Of a stretch of 28,555 bases of DNA, positions 1 through 11,500 are shown in pieces. The notes below the pieces were generated by a model. It searched no databases and was not told where the DNA came from. It was given only the letters and a program-made list of their open reading frames with translations. Position numbers and translations under genes: made by a program. The stretch is from assembly GCA_049999805.1 (NCBI GenBank), contig JBNGIO010006246.1:191177-219731 (forward strand), written 5' to 3'. This DNA comes from Folioceros fuciformis. Taxonomy: Eukaryota > Anthocerotophyta > Anthocerotopsida > Anthocerotales. Numbering within the stretch: the first letter of the stretch is position 1; each line of letters starts with the position of its first letter.

Positions 1-1258
1 AGAGCAGGAACGGGAAAGGGAGCAGGAACGAGAAAGGGAGCAGGAACGTGATCGTGAAAGGGAGCGAGAGCGGGAGCGGGAGCGGGCCGAGGATATCAAG
101 GACAAGAAGAAGGCTGCGGCCGTCAAAGACGTGGCAAAACGAACGCTCAAGGCTCCCGCCAAGGGCCGTTCCGATGAAGTCCTCAAGAAGAGTGCGGGTA
201 AGTCTCGTAGACAGGAAGAGAGGTCGGAGGACGAGAAGGGGGAGGAGAAAGAACTGCTCCGGCGTTTGATGGCACGTAACTCCAAAAAGGATGCATCCTC
301 CTCCGTAGACAAGGGGAAAGAGAAAGAAAAGGAGAAGGTTGTGCCCCTTGTCAGGCCTTCAAGCGGGATGACGGCCCCTGCGTCAGACTCAGAGGATCAA
401 GGACCCAAAGAAGAACCTGAATTAGAGCTGAAGTGTGGTTGCACAAGCAGCAAATTTGGTGACACCGTCGGTCTCGTGAAGGTTTACAAGTCCGGGGATT
501 TCGTTCTGTTCTGTGAGTGCAAACCGGGTTGCGCAGAAGGTAAAATGAAATGCATCTCGTCGGGTGGTTTCCAGTTGCGACGCGTTAGGACTTGGCTTTC
601 GGTACTGACGTTTGTTTCTCGCTGTTCTGGTTTCAGCTGGTATTGCATTAACTCCCGCAGCCTTTGAGAGGCATGCGGGGCGTGGATCCTCCAAGAAGTG
701 GAAGAATACCATCTGGGTGATGATGGGGGACGACAAAGTTCCGATTGCCAAGGTGAAAGCCCTGGAGCCTTATTACAAGAAGTATAAGGTGCGGAAGAAC
801 CAGAAGGTGGTTCCTACTCCAGGGGCAGTGGCACCAACGGTAATTCATCGGGACGAATTCGTGAGATGTTGTAAGTGTCAGAAGGAAAGGAGGTTCAAGC
901 GGAGGAACAAGGAGGAATGCAAGCTTTACCACGACGCAAGCTTGAACCGGAAGTGGGAGTGCGCCAACTTGCCGGACGAGAGGTAAGCAGCTATGTTTCA
1001 ATCAGTGCGTGGTGAAAGGTTGCTAGGAGACTGGGACGCTGATCTCCCTGGTGCAGGTATGCCCGGTGCGGGGAGGATGAGGAAAGAGAAGTCCGGCGGG
1101 CTCTCAAGGGGTGCACTCGTGTCCGGAATTGCCCCGGCTGTTTTGAATGCGTATGCATCGGGTGCCTGACCTGTAGATTCAGCAGCTGCAGCTGCCGCAC
1201 CTGCACAGAGTTCATGGCTAATGCCCCGAGCTCTGGCAATGCGCAGGGCTCTGCTTGA
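1..1258 (+). CDS. ULT: ULTRAPETALA-like SAND-domain protein, 5' end missing
   Basis: Three exons, 1-539, 637-982 and 1057-1258, read in one frame with GT-AG introns of 97 and 74 bp; the stop is TGA at 1256-1258. The left end of the window cuts the gene. Residues encoded at about 425-760 match the ULTRAPETALA SAND domain: a KCGC start, GDTVGLVKV, then CECKPGC, FERHAGR and a KKWKNTIWV block. The C-terminal half has the family's Cys-rich B-box-like region, with RCCKC, ERRFKRRNKEEC, YHDA and many CxxC pairs such as CVCIGCLTC. In Arabidopsis ULT1/ULT2 act in the nucleus as trithorax-type regulators of chromatin and meristem genes. Unusual here is a long N-terminal extension (about 140 residues in the window), beginning with an Arg-Glu repeat and rich in Lys and Glu; land-plant ULT proteins are about 230 residues with no such tail. 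Family assignment is firm; function in this organism is inferred. Confidence 0.9.
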
Positions 1259-1993
1259 CGTAAGCGAACTGGGTCTTGTAAATCCCTCGTCTCTTTGGGT
1301 TCCGGGGGTAGTGGCTGGGCCCCCGTCTCCCTCTCGCCGTCTTCAGTAGTGTAGGTAGAGAGACTGGTGCCCGGTGCCCCTTGCAGTAGTAGTATTCAGA
1401 AAGCATGACACTCTATGATCTGGATGACTCGTTAATCTATTATTTAGTGCGACCGGTTGCACAGTTGCGTGATATTGAGAAGATGTGGCAGTCGAGAGGC
1501 TCGGTGCCCCCGCTGTAGCATGTGCTCTGTGCGAGGATGCCGGTCGTGCAGCTCCGGTGCACAACACGGTCTTCTTGTTTAACGAGAGATGTTTTGTCCC
1601 TTGCGCCCCTGCTCGTTCACAAGGCTGCTTTTAGAACGGCCTCTCTATCTTGCATTCCAATGCCTGGTCATAGAGGTGAGACAACTTCTGTTCACACTAT
1701 GAACCCACGCCTGCGAACAAATCCGGTAAGCAGATCCAGGAGGAGCACACCGTCTGTCTTGGTAAACTCGGTGCTCACGACGTTGTATTTCCAGGGACAT
1801 GGTTATACATGCATTTCAAATTGTCGGGAGCAGGGGCGGGAGCAGAGGACGTTGATGTTTTACATCACATACATTGAGGAGACTTTTAAGAAGAGGACGT
1901 GCTTCCTTCCTTCCGTCCTTCCTTCCGTCCTTCCTTCCTCGTAACAACGTTGTAAGAACCGCCAAGCCAAAGCCAAATCTCGGTGCATCAGCA
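1259..1993. other. 3' flank of the ULT gene, no gene seen
   Basis: No coding pattern with splice support is visible on either strand. The first few hundred bases are probably the 3' untranslated region of the ULT gene. A pyrimidine-rich microsatellite of CCTT/CCGT units lies at about 1902-1940. Confidence 0.5.
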
Positions 1994-2422
1994 TCAGTTT
2001 AGTACCTGCCCAAGACTTGAATCACCACGGTCACAATAACTACTCGACATACCAGTAGCAGTAGCAGTGGCAATAGCAGTAGCAGTAGCAGTAGGCCACC
2101 AAGCGGGTAAGGCTCCGCCGACCGTCCTCTGTTCGTTCGCAGTAGCTCCACCCTCGTTACGCGTTACGTCTCTCAAACTTGTGGTATCTACTGCTACTGC
2201 ACTTTGCGCACCACCTGACTGTATTTCAAGCAAAAGCCGCCCGGCTACTGCAGCAATCTTCACAGCAAATGCAATTCCTGTTACAGGGTTCCTTACTGCC
2301 AATTTTCGATTACCCCAATCTCCCTTGGATTGATTTAATCCAGGTTCCAATCGTTGAACATTAAACAGCCGGTACGCAGGTTCCTCTGCCTGTCGGACTT
2401 CGTACTGAACATCAAAAGCCAC
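1994..2422 (-). CDS. Hypothetical open frame, doubtful
   Basis: A 142-codon minus-strand frame. The part encoded at about 2190-2420 has a protein-like composition (for example AEEPAYRLFNVQRLEP and NRKLAVRNPVTGIAF), while the C-terminal third is mostly the translated microsatellite (Thr-Ala repeats). A second minus-strand frame at 2335-2523 overlaps it and could be an alternative. I recognise no family and see no convincing splice structure. It could be an exon of an unrecognised gene or chance. Confidence 0.2.
   Translation of the reverse strand: MAFDVQYEVRQAEEPAYRLFNVQRLEPGLNQSKGDWGNRKLAVRNPVTGIAFAVKIAAVAGRLLLEIQSGGAQSAVAVDTTSLRDVTRNEGGATANEQRTVGGALPAWWPTATATAIATATATGMSSSYCDRGDSSLGQVLN
2052..2096. 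repeat. GCAGTA-type microsatellite
   Basis: A run of CAGTAG-like hexamers, with a few substitutions such as GTGGCAATA in the middle. On the minus strand it reads as an Ala-Thr string inside a 142-codon open frame. Confidence 0.75.
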
Positions 2423-3165
2423 TGAATTTGACGCTCAGGCTCAGGAAGAGCTCTTTCCAAGGAAGCTGTCTTGGGCATGGACTCGTCTACGAGCGGGATC
2501 AAAGACCCGGACAACAGCTTCATGCCTAAGTGAAACCCGTACAGTGCGTATGTGTCTGGTCCGTACGTACGAGGAGGGTAACCCTTGGCAAGTGATTCAT
2601 TCTAATCTGCCAAGTTCACAACCAGAGCTTTTTTTAGAAGTAGCAATAAAATAAAAAGAGGAGGAGAATTCTAGTTGCGTGTAGAACAAGCAACCAAGAT
2701 ACAACAGCTAAGGACGACATGCGGCCAAGGACTCTAGTTAGGATACAGTTTTTTATAAGCTAAGGAGCAAATAAATGACACAGAATAAAGAACCACCTAT
2801 TTTTCAACCACGAAATGGAAGCCACCAAAGTTAGAAGGATTCTGAATGTTTGTTACAAGACCTAACAAGTACAATGCACTACACTTAGAGCATGTTTTCT
2901 GAACATCTTACTAGTCTATTCTATTATACATGAGAAATAGTTTTATCATCTCTCACTATGCTTCTATTTTATTATATATATTTTTATAAGTTATCATATA
3001 TAAAATAACTTTTACATATTAGTGTAGACTAACACCCCTTGAGTGAGGTGGGGAAACCATGTAATTCAAAGCAAAATTAAGAGGAAGAGTAAGCGACAAA
3101 CACCTGATACTAGCACTAGGCCTCCAAGCAACCTATCCCTCTCTTGTAGTCAATACTCTTGCTCC
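2423..3165. other. AT-rich intergenic stretch
   Basis: From about 2620 the sequence becomes AT-rich, with homopolymer and TATATA runs near 2960-3010. No gene, RNA gene or mobile-element terminus is visible. Confidence 0.5.
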
Positions 3166-3512
3166 TACAAGAGCTCTTTATTCCACAATCAAGAGTCAAC
3201 TAGAATGCATAGCAAAAGACTCTTGTTGCAAGAGCTCTTAATTCCACAATCAAACATCCTTAGAACAATCAAGTTAGAGAGAACTCTCCATCTCCCATTG
3301 TTGCAAGAGCTCTTAATTCCACAATCAAACGTCCTTAGAACAATCAATTAGAGAGAACTCCCCATCTCTTGTTGTTGCAAGAGCTCTTAATTCCACAATC
3401 AAACGTCCTTAGAACAATCAAGTTAGAGAGAACTCCCCATCTCTTGTTGTTGCAAGAGCTCTTAATTCCACAATCATAGAACAATCAAGTTAGAGAGAAC
3501 TCTCCATCTTCG
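3166..3512. repeat. Tandem repeat, about 75 bp unit, 4-5 copies
   Basis: The phrase GCAAGAGCTCTTAATTCCAC recurs near 3226, 3301, 3376 and 3452, each time followed by ACAATCAA..TTAGAGAGAACTC..CCATCT. The first unit at about 3166 is diverged and the last unit is shortened by an internal deletion. The core GAGCTC is palindromic. No function is visible. Confidence 0.85.
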
Positions 3513-3925
3513 CCTAAGTAGGCACCTTTGCCATCTTGCTCCCTCCCTGTAACCTCCTCCATAAGTTACCACTCTTCCCATCACCTGCTCCACAAGAGCT
3601 CTCTCGTAACACACACTTTGGATGCGCACAGCCTAAGCACTCCATGCTCTCAAGGCATGAAGGATGTGTCTGTGTGTCCTTAGCCCAAGGCTAGGTACCC
3701 TTCTATACTCAAGTCCCCTTTTTCTATACTCTTACACTCTAGTTAGGCTCTTAGTAACTACTTAACTTAAACTCCAAGCTACGTCCTACTATCACTCATT
3801 TTCTAGGGCTGTTCATGTATGCTCCTCTATCAAGCTCTCTCATGTGCTTTATCGCCTTGCACTCTTCTTTAGGAGACTTTCTTATGTGCTTCTTAAATAG
3901 ATTTAGTCGCATGCATGTTCCTTTA
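3513..3925. other. Intergenic, no gene seen
   Basis: Pyrimidine-rich low-complexity sequence between two tandem arrays. Short open frames occur but show no family resemblance. Confidence 0.45.
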
Positions 3926-4262
3926 TCAAACTCTCTTGCTTGTTCCTTAAGCAAGCTTAGTCACCATGCACACTTCATTTACAAACTCTCTTGCTTGTTC
4001 CTTAAGCAAGCTTAGTCACCATGCACACTCCGTCTACAAACTCTCTTGCTTGTTCCTTAAGCAAGCTTCGTCACCATGCACACTCAGTTTACAACCTCTC
4101 TTGCTTGCTCCTTAAACAAGCTTTTTCATCAAGCACATTCCGTCACCATGCACACTCAGTTTACAACCTCTCTTGCTTGCTCCTTTTACAACCTCTCTTG
4201 CAACCTCTCTTGCTTGCTCCTTAAACAAGCTTTGTCACCATGCACATTCCATTTACAACCTC
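3926..4262. repeat. Tandem repeat, 55 bp unit
   Basis: CTCTCTTGCT begins units at 3931, 3986, 4041 and 4096, an exact 55 bp period. After that the array degenerates, with internal shortening near 4140-4215. Each unit contains a short palindromic core, CTTAAGCAAGCTTAG in the first copies, followed by TCACCATGCACAC. Open frames through it are translated repeat and are not called as genes. Confidence 0.9.
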
Positions 4263-4604
4263 TATGACAGGTTCCTTGAGAAAGCCTTGAGAAATCTTAG
4301 TTACTAGGCGCACCCTCTTGCATGGTACTAAACAAGTTTTGTTTCAAGTGTTGCTCATGTGAATGGTATAGTGATAGAACAGAACAGCTTAGTTTCAAAA
4401 GCCAATGCTGTTAAAAACCGGCCATGCCCTATCAATGGATAAGTAACATAACTACATATAGTACGCTTAGTTACATATTTCTAGGTGGAAGATTCACAAT
4501 ATGCGAACCAGGTACAAACTGCAATACGCAGTACATATGCGCTGTAGGCAGGCCAGATAGCGGGAGCTGGATATTGCTACTATACAAGTGTCCACGCAAA
4601 TGCG
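4263..4604. other. 3' flank of the starch-synthase-like gene
   Basis: No gene seen. The part next to 4604 is expected to contain the 3' untranslated region of the minus-strand gene that stops at 4605. Confidence 0.4.
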
Positions 4605-7600
4605 CTACGGGAGGATAGATTTGTACGCAGAAAGATGGCCTTCGACTGCAGATGAGTCCCATGAAAAGTCGGCGGTCATGCCATTCCTTTGCAGAGTAGA
4701 CCAGGCCTCTGGATTTTGACTCTGCAAATGGAGATACTTGTCAGGAAATACCGTAGCAAAAGCGGATTAGCCCCGCACTACAGGCGCGGACATGGAATGC
4801 TGACCTGAAGATCCAAGGCACGGCGTAAAGCAGAGGAAACGTCTGGTCCTGTGATGGAGTAGAACGTGAATCCTGTCCTCTTGGACATGTCGTAGTTTGT
4901 GTCATTCACATCAACCACGCTGCCATGACACCCGTAGTTAGAATACCGACAGTGCTAGAAGCATCATCGACAAGTCCACAGACTGGAAGGTGGAGATGTG
5001 ACGCATGTTTGTCAGCTAAACTCGAAATGTTGCAGACCTGCCCTGCTGACCGGCAATTTTCCTTGCCACTGGAAGGGCTCCATACTTCATGGCAATCAGC
5101 TGCAAGTACGGTACGGGTGATGAGACGATGAGGACATCCATCATCAGCTAGCTCTCGAACATTTTTCTAGCAGATAGATGACGAAGGAAGAAGATACTGA
5201 CAGGTGACTGATCCGTTGGTTCCAGGACAGAAGCACAGACGAAAACGTCACTTGCAGCCATAACCAAGTGCACAAGAGCATCGTTGTACTTCAGCGCAAA
5301 CCCAGCGTTTAGAGTCTGAAACGCAGAAGCCGGAAGCTGTTAGCATTCTAGTAACTACCAGACCGGGTAACATTGAACACCTACAAGCATCATGGAGCAA
5401 ATCCCGCATCTTTACCTTGCAATCTCTCTGAAGATCCTCGAGCACTAGCTGTATTCGTGGACTCTTACTTGCACCGACGAATACGAACTGCAACCACAGA
5501 GTTCCTTCCATCTGAGAAATAATTGGCTACAATGACTAGCATCTGACCTCCCTAGGTCAGAAAGAGACAGACCTGAATACGTCTTTCTAACGCGCAGTCC
5601 AACGCTGCCTTAACCAATGCCAGCTCCAATTCCGACACCTGAGGCACTATGCAGCCCACCTGCATTTGCAAAGTTCAGCTTCACTCCGTCCAGAACCTCA
5701 ACATAGGGATGTGATAACACAGACACCTCGTGCTAAAGCCCTGACCAATGGTTCATCCATTTCTGATGCTGGAAGCGACAAGAACTGTCTCAAATCCTCC
5801 TTGCAACGAGCCTTCCCAGAAAGATCGTCGACTGAAAAGGTCCAAGGGAGCAGGCTGTCCTTGGCCGGGTTCCATACAGACTCATCCAAACCATTGAATA
5901 TTCCGACAACCTTGGTTCTGCCATCAGCCAGAGCCTCAGAATGAAGGTTCCAACTGAAACATCCCCAACGTATTTCCCAAGGGAAACAAACCAAGTATCA
6001 ACACTCACTTGTTTGAAATAAGGGTCGAATCAAGGCCATGACCAAACTCGCGAGTCATAGAGTCCCTCAAATAAATCGGAGAGACTGTGGTAACTTTGTT
6101 AGAGTACACAATACCTCCCTGGACCCACATGAGTACACAAGTTGATGAAAATGAAGTAACAGCACTTCACACAAACGTTGATTCATAGACAGTAGCAGTT
6201 CACCGCACCAAGGACTCACCTTCAAAATGTTCACATATCTGGACTCCAGGTTGTCTTGCAATCGATCAGATCGGTGCAATTGCAATGGATCGAGACCACA
6301 TAGAGAAAGTTTTTGAGGTTCTTGAAGGCACTACAGATCAAGTTTTCAAGATTTTGCATCAAATGTGTATAAGCCTTGTAAATCATGACCAGACTAGGCC
6401 ACCCACCGGGCGGCCTATCTCATTTGAACAAGCCAAAGGTGTACCTCAGCTCCCTGTCTATCTACACTGTGCGCACGAATTACCTGATACTTGAAATTGT
6501 GGCAGGTGAACACGATACGGGTATTTCCAAGACCCTGAAACAGACAATATGCATCGTCAGATATCATACAATACATTATTCTCATTCAATGACAGTAGAT
6601 CACTCAACCACATTTTCAACACCTGATTAGCGTAGATGTCCCAAAACAAAGGGGCAACTGGGGCAGTTTGCCAATTGTGTAGATGTAGTACGTTGGGCTG
6701 TTTTCCAGACTTCAGGAGGTACTCTAACGATGCTCGTGAGAAATAAGCAAACCTGCGAACCCATAAAAATCATGACGGTAAGCAGAACGTGTGGCCTACA
6801 AGTTGGCCTCTAGGAAGGTGTCGTACCTACTTCAGGACCAAACTGGTAATCCAGTTTAGAGGCAAGTTGCCTACCTCTCAAAGTCATCCTCGTAGTCATA
6901 AAGCTTAGGACGAGAGAACCACCCACTTGGATGCAAAGGTTCGATGAAAGTAACAGGAATGCCATACACAGTTCTGCAAAATGAACAAGAGGCGAAAGGG
7001 ACTTTGAACAAGAGGGCCCAGAAAACAGAGCGTGGCAGATCAAGACCGGAGCCCTTCATCACATCATCAAGTGAACCCGGCACCGAAGGACCGGTCCAAC
7101 ATGTGTGTAGCAAGCAAGGTTTTCCCACCAGCATCATACCCTATCCATAGCTTGTTCTTATGCCACCCGCCAGCAAAAAATGAGTACAGATCTGCTTTGA
7201 TCTCCTTCAGATTGTTGACCTGGCTCATATCCAGTGACTCGTATCTGCAACACATGACAATCCAGATAACATTTCAACTCAGCATTAAGGAACAAGAACA
7301 TTTTGGAAGCGCTAGTTCATAAAGACCTTAGAACTCTAGATTGATTAGAATCCCACGACGTACACTTACTTTGGCAAAAAGACCTCCACTAGATGACCTT
7401 TACGTTGCAGAGCACGACACAAGGAAGTTATGTAAGTTGCAAGGTTCCCAGACACCGCAACTGGATGCATTTCTGTACAAATGTGTACAATATGTAATTT
7501 CTGCCTGCACGAAAGCCAAATCATGAAAATAACAAAACATGTCCACCAACGTCGAAAGACACTGACAAGTCACAACGTTTGGCCCGCACTAATCCAGTCT

Positions 7601-8463
7601 GCAGTCAATTTCACCACACTCAAGGGCAGTACCTTCGGCCTTGGTCCAATAGCATCAGGATCTGACTGGCTAGATCCCTTTCATCCGAGATATCTTGTGC
7701 TGAGAGCTTGGCAAAGTGCTCAGCAGCTTCCACATCCCTAGAACAGACAAGTCTTCTCAGAGCTTTTCCCTGATCGATCTTGATGGCGCCTGTCATTATC
7801 AGCGCATCTATCTGCTGGAGGAGTTCACTCCACATAGCTGTTGGGAATGAAGACTCACTGAAACCTCTTCGACCTGCAATTCGAATTTCAGACGGGTACA
7901 TTTCTACATTCCTCCTGCAGAAGAAGATATATCAAGTTAGTCCTTGAAAAGGACAATACCTTGAGTGGCGAACGCAAGTTCTGTAGCCCGTAGTTTGCCC
8001 TGCAGGACATCACACTCGGCAACAGCGGCCTGATTTTCTGCCTCCAATTGCGCCACTCTAGCCAGCAGCAACTCTTTGTCCCTTTCACTCCGCTGCAACT
8101 CTTCCACTGCCATCAACCGCTGCTTGTTGAGCTGCAGTATGTCTGCGAAGAACGCGAAAATGTCAAGCTAGGGACGACGTCTTACAGAGAGCGTGCAAAT
8201 AGCGCGAAGGGCGACTAGAAGCTCACTTTGTTGGGCATCATTGAACAGCTTCACCAGATCCCCGTTGGTGGGTACTTTCATCTTCTCCTGAGCGGAATCA
8301 GGTAGCTGCACACGACGTTTGGGAGCTACACTTCAGGCCCACAAGTCCAGCGCAGAAGAACTAGTATAGAAAAACCACAACCCACAAGTTACTTACCTTC
8401 AAAGCTTGAATACCATTTCCAACGCCCCTCCTGCCAAGCCAACAATGCAAACACTTCAAAACT
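4605..8463 (-). CDS. Starch synthase IV/V-like protein with degenerate catalytic signatures
   Basis: Eighteen exons join in one frame (711 residues, stop TAG at 4605-4607): 8463-8397, 8325-8227, 8142-7960, 7903-7633, 7504-7370, 7244-7140, 6973-6875, 6752-6623, 6534-6484, 6330-6220, 6118-6009, 5953-5746, 5659-5573, 5487-5416, 5315-5202, 5099-5038, 4919-4805, 4721-4605. Introns are GT-AG. The order follows plant starch synthase IV: a short coiled coil opening with NDAQQNILQLNKQR (residues about 50-115), a linker with MWSELLQQID, a GT5 domain (LHIVHI, KNKLWIG, GIPVTFIEPLHP, FAYFSRASLEYLL, VFTCHNF, GLDPLQLHRSDRLQD, VTTVSP, VVGIFNGLDESVWNP) and a GT1 domain (LKYNDALVHLVMAASDVF, LIAMKYGALPVARK, FSWDSSA). 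The ADP-glucose-binding KVGGL is AVSGNL (about 223-228), EPCGLTQ is EPTDQSP (608-614), KTGGL is KIAGQ (628-632) and HCHDW is HLHNW. The family makes alpha-1,4-glucan in plastids; here catalysis is probably lost and a scaffold role like that of SS5 is inferred. The coiled coil is far shorter than in SSIV. The 5' end is not resolved. Confidence 0.88.
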
Positions 8464-10690
8464 CTATGCGTGCCTAGTTTCGACGGAGTGTGTCTATCTC
8501 ACTCCTTCCACCTGCGGCGTTATCATTTGGAAATTCATCCGCTGATGCTCGTACGATGCGTACCATGAAACAGATGACGATGAGAGGCTCAGAAGCATTC
8601 TGTCCTACTGGCAGACACGTTTCTGAGCTGCAGTGTGGCACCGTCAAGTGCAGGAGCTCAAGAGAAGATGCCTCCAGGAGGTAGAAACCAGCTTCAGCCC
8701 CGCACACAAATCAATTCCTCCTCCGCCTGCAGATGCTAGACTAATAAGTCTGTCGTTGGACCAATTACGCCCACAATTGTCGCATACTTAAACGACTCCC
8801 TTGTCAGAAAACCAACGGTATCAGAGCTCCCAGGCCTCCACTACTTTGTCTTATCGTAAGTAGATGGATTTTCCGGGCCCCAGAGAGAGCCAACAACCTC
8901 ATCCACCCCTAAGAACTAAAAGCCTCGCTGAAGAACCCGCATTATTCGATAACGGGAATCGTAGAGGTCCCACAAAACGCACGGTTGGCGTCTACACGTG
9001 CAAATATCTTCATCGTCGAACTGTTGAAAACAAGGCGTGCCTGCCACACCACGGCTATATGTACATACATGCATGTATCGTAAGTGCGCAAAATGCATGC
9101 ATCCTGGCTGCTGGATCGGGGAGGTATGGATGGGGCAACACTGAAATTTCCACCTCCAGAATTGCATCTTCATCATTGAAGGATTGCTCTCCTCTTGGCA
9201 CAGGAAGTATGGTCCCCGGTAACCACGAGTCTCCCTCGTGAGCCTCTATGGCGGCCGGACCATTACTCCCTAGCCCAATGGTTCCTCTTGTCATAAGGTA
9301 ATCGGGAATTTGGGCCGGTCGCACACGAAACTAAGGATGAAAACATGCACACGACACAGGAGGGAGGGGAACAGGTAGATACAACACAATGGCTTTCGGG
9401 CCGCAACCAGAAGGGTGTTTCAGGCTCAATGCTTCGGAAAACCTTGAGTACGGTAATGCTCATCTCCAATGCGTACATGAGATGTGCTTGAGATGGTTGC
9501 TGAGCAGCCTAGAAGCGTCGGGCAGCTGAGTATGCGATCTTGAGTGGTGACGCTTTCTTTCAGTGTGTATGAGAGCTCGTTTGTCAAGCTAGAAGCTAAC
9601 ACGAGCCAAGTCAGAGGCGGAAGGAATGGCCTCCTCAATGGCGGCGGTTCGAGCTTTCCAGGTCTCCAGCCGGATGCCGAGCGATGTCACATGGTACACA
9701 ACGAAACGGAAACCTTGGCGGCGAGACGCAGTACAAGGACGTCCCGGACGTTCGGAGCAAAGAAAGTGTGAAAAACTGATTGCATGACAAAATAACACAG
9801 AGAGTCAATCCGTGAACCGTGAGGAAATCGTAGGGGACGGAAACCAGCAGCCGAGAAGAGCACATGCAGTCAGATGACATGGAAAGCACCACCAAATTCT
9901 CACCGGTAGCACTTCCAGTACCAGGTGAATGCAAGCCAGCCGTCCACGAGCCAAGCGAGCCGTTCCGAAACGGTCTGGACGCAGGTAAGCCCTAGCAATC
10001 ACGAGTTCCACGTCGGCTCAGGCTGCATAGTGCAGCAATCTCAAGGAGCATGCGCCCGGAGTGTCGGGACCGGAACCCTTCCCCGATCCGCATCAAATAT
10101 CCACGAACGATCAGGGACATGAGTCTCACGCTGAGGAAGGTGGACAGGATGCGGACAAAGTGCGCGAGGGGCCTCTGAGTCCAAGCATCCACCTCGAGTC
10201 TCTGGCAAGGAGGGCTGGAAAAAAATCCCTTCCCGCATCTGTGCACTGCTCCAAGCTGGGAACTTCCTACACCAATGGGATCGTGGGACCTGCGTGTTGG
10301 TGGGGGGATGGGGCTTGAGTACCTCCGCCTATCTCCACCAGCAGTTCCGGAGACCAGCTCGTCCGGTCCTCACCTGCCTGGCTAGCCGTCTCCAGATTAG
10401 TGTTCAGTTTTCGGCTTCCATTCGTTTTAGGAATTAGACCCCAAAGCTCGGCTGGTGCACTCGAGGGAGTGTGGCAGACCACCACATCCGCATTAGTCCC
10501 CATCTATGGTCTGTTTCCGTCTTATCTTACGTAATATTATCTTAGGTTCTTGGAGTTGCCAACGTGTGACAATCCTATCCTCATGTTCTGGATTTCCACC
10601 TTGGAGGCTGCAGTTCTTAGGCAATGGGCTTTCACTTGGAGTTGATCAATAGGGTTGTGTCATTGATGTGATTGTTATGAATTTCACCTG
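8464..10690. other. Unresolved region, possible 5' exons of the minus-strand gene
   Basis: The starch-synthase-like gene must begin upstream of 8463, so some of its 5' exons and promoter should lie here. Minus-strand candidates are: about 8510-8700 (open, with a possible donor near 8512); 9149-9324 (GSNGPAAIEAHEGDSW, possible donor before GTGGAAATT); about 9913-9985 (bounded by AG and GTGAGA); and a frame starting with ATG at 10503 with a possible GTACTC donor near 10320. None can be aligned to a family or joined to 8463 with confidence, so I leave them as candidates. Confidence 0.35.
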
Positions 10691-10860
10691 TATTCAATTT
10701 GTGAACAAGTTGTCATCAACCACTTTAGATGGGTGGGAGAGATTCAATTTGCAAGCAAGTTGTCATCAACCACTTTAGATGGGTGGGAGAGATTCAATTT
10801 GCAAGCAAGTTGTCATCAATCACTCTAGAGTCATCAACCACTCTAGATGGATGGCAAGAC
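10691..10860. repeat. Tandem repeat, 50 bp unit, about three copies
   Basis: TTCAATTTG begins units at 10693, 10743 and 10793, an exact 50 bp spacing. The first two full units are nearly identical, and the third is interrupted by a partial duplication of TCATCAACCACTCTAGA. Confidence 0.9.
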
Positions 10861-11500
10861 CTTGTGATAGCACCAAAGTCCTGCAAGACGAACAACCACT
10901 CTAGATTGTGCAAGCACCAAAGTCTATAAGTATTCTAAGAGGAACAACCACCAAAGTCTAAAAGTATTCTAAGAGGAACAACCACGTCCATAAGTATTCT
11001 AAGAGGAACAACCACTCTAGATTGTGCAAGCACCAAAGTCCATAAGTATTCTAAGACGAACAACCACTCTAGATTGTGCAATTACCAAAGTCCATAAGTA
11101 TTCTACTCTGCAAGACGAATAACCACTCTAGATTGTGCAAGCACCAAAGTCCAATTACCAAAGTCCATAAGTATTCTACTCTGCAAGACAAATAACCACT
11201 CTAGATTGTGCAAGCACCAAAGTCCATAAGTATTCTAGCCCCTGCAAGACGAACAACCACCCTAGATGGATGGCAGAGGGTTGTGCAAACACCAAAGTCC
11301 ATAAGTTGTGCAAACACCAAAGTCTGTGCAAACACCAAAGTCCATAAGTATTCTACCCTGCAATAACAATAACCACTCTACATGGGTGGCCAAAGTCCAT
11401 AAGTATTCTAGCCTACAAGACGAACAACCGATCTAGATGGATGGCAGAGGGTTGTGCAAGCACCGAAGTCCATGAGTATTCTACCTTGCAAGACGAAACC
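10861..11500. repeat. Irregular tandem array of roughly 50-65 bp units
   Basis: Modules such as CACCAAAGTCCATAAGTATT, CTAAGACGAACAACCACTCT and AGATTGTGCAAG recur many times in slightly different combinations, with frequent internal deletions. The CACTCTAGAT module is shared with the 50 bp array just to the left, so the two are probably one array that diversified. Confidence 0.85.

Noticed and set aside
3166-4262. Regular repeats considered as a CRISPR array
   Set aside because: The repeats are contiguous long units without unique spacers, there are no cas genes, and the context is eukaryotic.
4605-8463. Calling the starch-synthase-like gene a pseudogene
   Set aside because: All 18 exons join without a stop or frame break and splice sites are intact. 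Only catalytic signatures are altered, which fits a retained non-catalytic protein better.
8817-8828. GGTATCAGAGCT, like part of a Met-tRNA primer-binding site
   Set aside because: It lacks the leading T of the usual motif, lies outside the element and has no LTR beside it. Probably chance.
8864-9241. Plus-strand frame of 125 codons (MDFPGPRESQQPHPP)
   Set aside because: No domain, no splice support, and it overlaps a more protein-like minus-strand candidate exon at 9149-9324.
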